A model generated the notes under the pieces. That model worked only from the letters and a program-made list of their open reading frames with translations, was not told where the DNA came from and ran no database searches. Positions 61,829 through 64,000 of a stretch of 64,000 bases of DNA are shown here, piece by piece. Position numbers and translations under genes: made by a program. The DNA is from Nocardioides sp. Root682 (lineage in GTDB: Bacteria > Actinomycetota > Actinomycetes > Propionibacteriales > Nocardioidaceae): NCBI RefSeq assembly GCF_001427795.1, contig NZ_LMHJ01000001.1, forward strand, positions 2,071,664 to 2,135,663, written 5' to 3'. Every line of letters begins with the position of its first letter. The first letter of the stretch is position 1.

Positions 61829-64000
61829 TAGAGGACACCCACCCTCTCCGCACCGGCGAGCAGCGGCTCCCACAGCTGCCACGCCCACGTGGTCAGGCCG
61901 GCGTCGACGAGCACGTCGATCGGGGCATCGGGCCCGTAGATCCGGCGGTGTGAAGGGTCGTCGTCCTCGCCCTTGATCCCCCAGTCGTTCCAGGGGTCGG
62001 TGACCCACGACCGGGCAGCGGCCTCGACCGGGTCGATGTCCATGCCCCGCAGCGACTTGGCCTGCGCCTCGGCCCATGCGTTCGCCGTCGCGAGTGGCAG
62101 GGGCAGCGGTCGGGTCAGCCCCTGGTCGTGGAGCTCCACGATCGAGGTGAGCCACTCGAGGGCGCGGTGGTCGAGCGGACCGACCAGGGCGCGTTGCGGC
62201 CCGGCCTTGGAACGGGCGATCGCGTGGGCGGTCCAGTTCTCGTCGGGATGGGAGGCGCTCAGCGCGAGCACGTCGAGCCAGGAGGACAGCCGCTGCTTCG
62301 GCTTGAGCCGCGAGTAGGACAGCGACACGACCTGGTTGCCGTGCACCTGCGGCACCGTGCCCGTCAGCCGTCGCCCGCCGCCGAGGTCGATGTCGACGTC
62401 GATGCTGCGGGCCGCACCCGTGCGGACCGGTGCGCTGCGGGTGAACAGCTCCTGACACTCCGCGACCACCTTGGTCAGCTCGCCGCGGCCCAGCTCGAAC
62501 GGCGGCAGGGTGCCGCGCAGCTGCTCGGCCACCATCACTGCCGTCGCCGTGGCACCCGGGTCCTCGGCAGCGAGGACCTCCCGCAGCAACCGGTCGCCGA
62601 TCTGCCACACCTCGAGGCCGTTGAGGGTCACCGGGATCGCGTCGGCCACCTGGTCGGGCTCGAACGGTGTCGCCACCTCGAGCCGTCGGCGCAGGAAGTA
62701 GCGCGCCGGGTGATGCAGGAACGCACGCAGGTCGGCGAGCGACACGTCTGCTGGCGGTTGGGCGGGCAACGCGTCGGGCAGGAACGCCGGGACCGGCACG
62801 CGCTCGGCCACCGAAGCCAGCGCACCGGCCAGGGACGAACGGTCGAAGCTGAACGGACCGTCGGTGGCCAGCGATCCCGGCACATGGTTGCGGACGTCGT
62901 ACGGCTGCAGGGGGTGGCGTACGACGACGTCGGCGCGCACCGGCGCGGCAGCAGTGCGGTCGAGAGCATCGAGCAGCTCGCCGAGAGGTACGGCGGGGGG
63001 CCGCTCCTGGCCGGTGTGCTCGGCGGCGCCGGTGTAGGTGATCACGAGGCGTTCGCCGGCGGCGAGCACCGCGTCGAGCAGCAGCTGCCGGTCCTCGGCG
63101 CGCAGGTCGCGCTCGCCGACGACGGGACGGCGCGCGAGCACGTCGTCGCCGTCGATGCCGGTCGCGCGCGGGAAGACGCCGTCGTCCAGCCCGACCAGGC
63201 AGACCACGCGGTGGGGCACCGAGCGCATCGGGACCATCGTGCAGACGGTGAGGGTGCCGGTGCGGAAGTTCGCCCGGGTGGGCCGGCCGGCGAGGCGGGC
63301 CTGCAGGAGCGCGCGGACGTCGGCCAGCCGGAGCGGGACGTCGGGGCCGGTCTCGTCGGCGCTGGCCCGTGCCCGGGCGAGCTCGCGCTCGAACTGGGGA
63401 AGCTGCCACGCGGCGTCGGGGTCGACCTCACACAGGTCGCGCACGCCCCCGGTGATCGCGTCGAACCAGTCGTCGGCCGCGGTCGCCGTGCTCAGCGCCG
63501 CGAGGCACGCACCGAGGCGCGCCACGGCTTCGCTGAGCCGGCCGACGAGCTCGATCTCGCCGCTCGCGACGTCGTCGACGGGCAGTCCGCGTCCGAGGTG
63601 CTGGTGCTCGTCGTCGCTCATCGCGACACCCAGGAGCAGCCGGTCGAGGCCGGCGCGCCAGGTGTTGTGCTCGAAGCCCTCCATGGCGTACGACGTCCGC
63701 TGGGTGCCGTCGATCCCCCACCGGATGCCGGCTTCAGCGACCCAGCGGGTGATCCGGGCGAGGTCGTCGTCGCTGAACCCGAACCGGCGGCGGCAGACCT
63801 CCCGCGAGAGCAGGTCGATCACCTGCGACGCGGTCGCCCGGCCACCGGCCAGCTCGACGAGCGCGACGGCGACGCCGAGCAACGGGTTGGTGCTGCTGGC
63901 GGCGCGATCGGCGAGCCGGACCCGCAGCCGGTGGGCGGGATGCAGCACATCGGCCACGCCCTTCGCGGACTCGTCGGTGATCAACTCGCCCAGCCCGAAA
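61828..64000 (-). CDS. recC: Exodeoxyribonuclease V gamma subunit, 5' end outside window
   Basis: The C-terminal roughly 720 residues of RecC, the Chi-recognition and scaffold subunit, are present; the start lies beyond the right edge. Family hallmarks include GFSDDDLARITRWVAEAGIRWG, CTMVPMRSVPHRVVCLVGLD with the following DGVFPR, and the FLHHPARYFLRRRL region. The inactive-nuclease-like C-terminal part is intact. It leads the recC-recB-recD operon. Confidence 0.92.
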   Translation of the reverse strand, partial: FGLGELITDESAKGVADVLHPAHRLRVRLADRAASSTNPLLGVAVALVELAGGRATASQVIDLLSREVCRRRFGFSDDDLARITRWVAEAGIRWGIDGTQRTSYAMEGFEHNTWRAGLDRLLLGVAMSDDEHQHLGRGLPVDDVASGEIELVGRLSEAVARLGACLAALSTATAADDWFDAITGGVRDLCEVDPDAAWQLPQFERELARARASADETGPDVPLRLADVRALLQARLAGRPTRANFRTGTLTVCTMVPMRSVPHRVVCLVGLDDGVFPRATGIDGDDVLARRPVVGERDLRAEDRQLLLDAVLAAGERLVITYTGAAEHTGQERPPAVPLGELLDALDRTAAAPVRADVVVRHPLQPYDVRNHVPGSLATDGPFSFDRSSLAGALASVAERVPVPAFLPDALPAQPPADVSLADLRAFLHHPARYFLRRRLEVATPFEPDQVADAIPVTLNGLEVWQIGDRLLREVLAAEDPGATATAVMVAEQLRGTLPPFELGRGELTKVVAECQELFTRSAPVRTGAARSIDVDIDLGGGRRLTGTVPQVHGNQVVSLSYSRLKPKQRLSSWLDVLALSASHPDENWTAHAIARSKAGPQRALVGPLDHRALEWLTSIVELHDQGLTRPLPLPLATANAWAEAQAKSLRGMDIDPVEAAARSWVTDPWNDWGIKGEDDDPSHRRIYGPDAPIDVLVDAGLTTWAWQLWEPLLAGAERVGVL

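Noticed and set aside
61829-63409. An apparent 500-residue N-terminal extension of recB
   Set aside because: It overlaps recC in another frame, has no RecB homology, and GTG 61828 gives the canonical RecB N-terminus.
1-64000. CRISPR arrays, tRNA or rRNA genes, insertion sequences, prophage
   Set aside because: I looked for regularly spaced repeats, tRNA arms, transposases and integrases and saw none; the only repeats are short coding or intergenic ones listed above.

Overview
The window is very GC-rich and densely packed, with frequent 4-bp stop/start overlaps, GTG/TTG starts, mycothiol/F420-type enzyme families, a RecBCD locus and many apparent leaderless starts. This points to a high-GC actinobacterium, most probably Nocardioides or a close Nocardioidaceae relative. 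The genus is inferred from gene content and from a REP-like palindrome (11091-11132) of a type I associate with that group. No rRNA, tRNA, CRISPR array, transposase or phage gene was seen, and no gene-free stretch exceeds 300 bp. The window cuts one gene at each edge: a GH43 enzyme on the left and recC on the right.

Region 1 (1-11086) is a secreted arabinan/arabinoxylan-degrading locus. A GH51 arabinofuranosidase and a GH43 enzyme run leftward and a giant double-GH43 protein runs rightward. The shared promoter carries two copies of a LacI-type operator. Region 2 (11091-17430) is central sugar metabolism: an aldo/keto reductase and a ROK repressor diverge from a zwf-edd-eda operon (Entner-Doudoroff pathway). 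Region 3 (17446-25864) is housekeeping: a lipoprotein, a mycothiol-isomerase-like protein, tadA with its partner gene, upp, proton-translocating transhydrogenase pntAB, an adenylate kinase, a 2'-5' RNA ligase-like protein and a VIT1-type transporter.

Region 4 (25997-38993) holds a long-chain-type acyl-CoA dehydrogenase, an MFS exporter, a Ser/Thr protein kinase with an unusual extracellular domain, an unusual histidine kinase whose 3' end overlaps that of a convergent response regulator, an MMPL transporter divergent from a TetR regulator, a lipoprotein, a class III sirtuin and a small helical protein. Region 5 (39006-44051) has an acyltransferase-3/SGNH protein, a cupin, and an XRE-TPR regulator facing a 23-residue peptide gene that in turn diverges from a MEST-like alpha/beta hydrolase.

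Region 6 (44066-54054) is the most unusual part. Eight genes in two divergent groups are all secreted, lipid-anchored or membrane proteins: a CopC-CopD-YtkA-like-periplasmic-binding-protein fusion, a large secreted protein without an assignable family, a DUF4395 membrane protein with two CxxC motifs, an internally duplicated membrane protein, two homologous two-cysteine exported proteins on opposite strands, and two further exported proteins. It looks like a dedicated envelope module, possibly copper-related, and is my best candidate for an undescribed system. Region 7 (54067-64000) returns to core functions: menB, an SRPBCC protein, an F420-dependent Ddn-like protein, an ACT-domain protein and recD-recB-recC.
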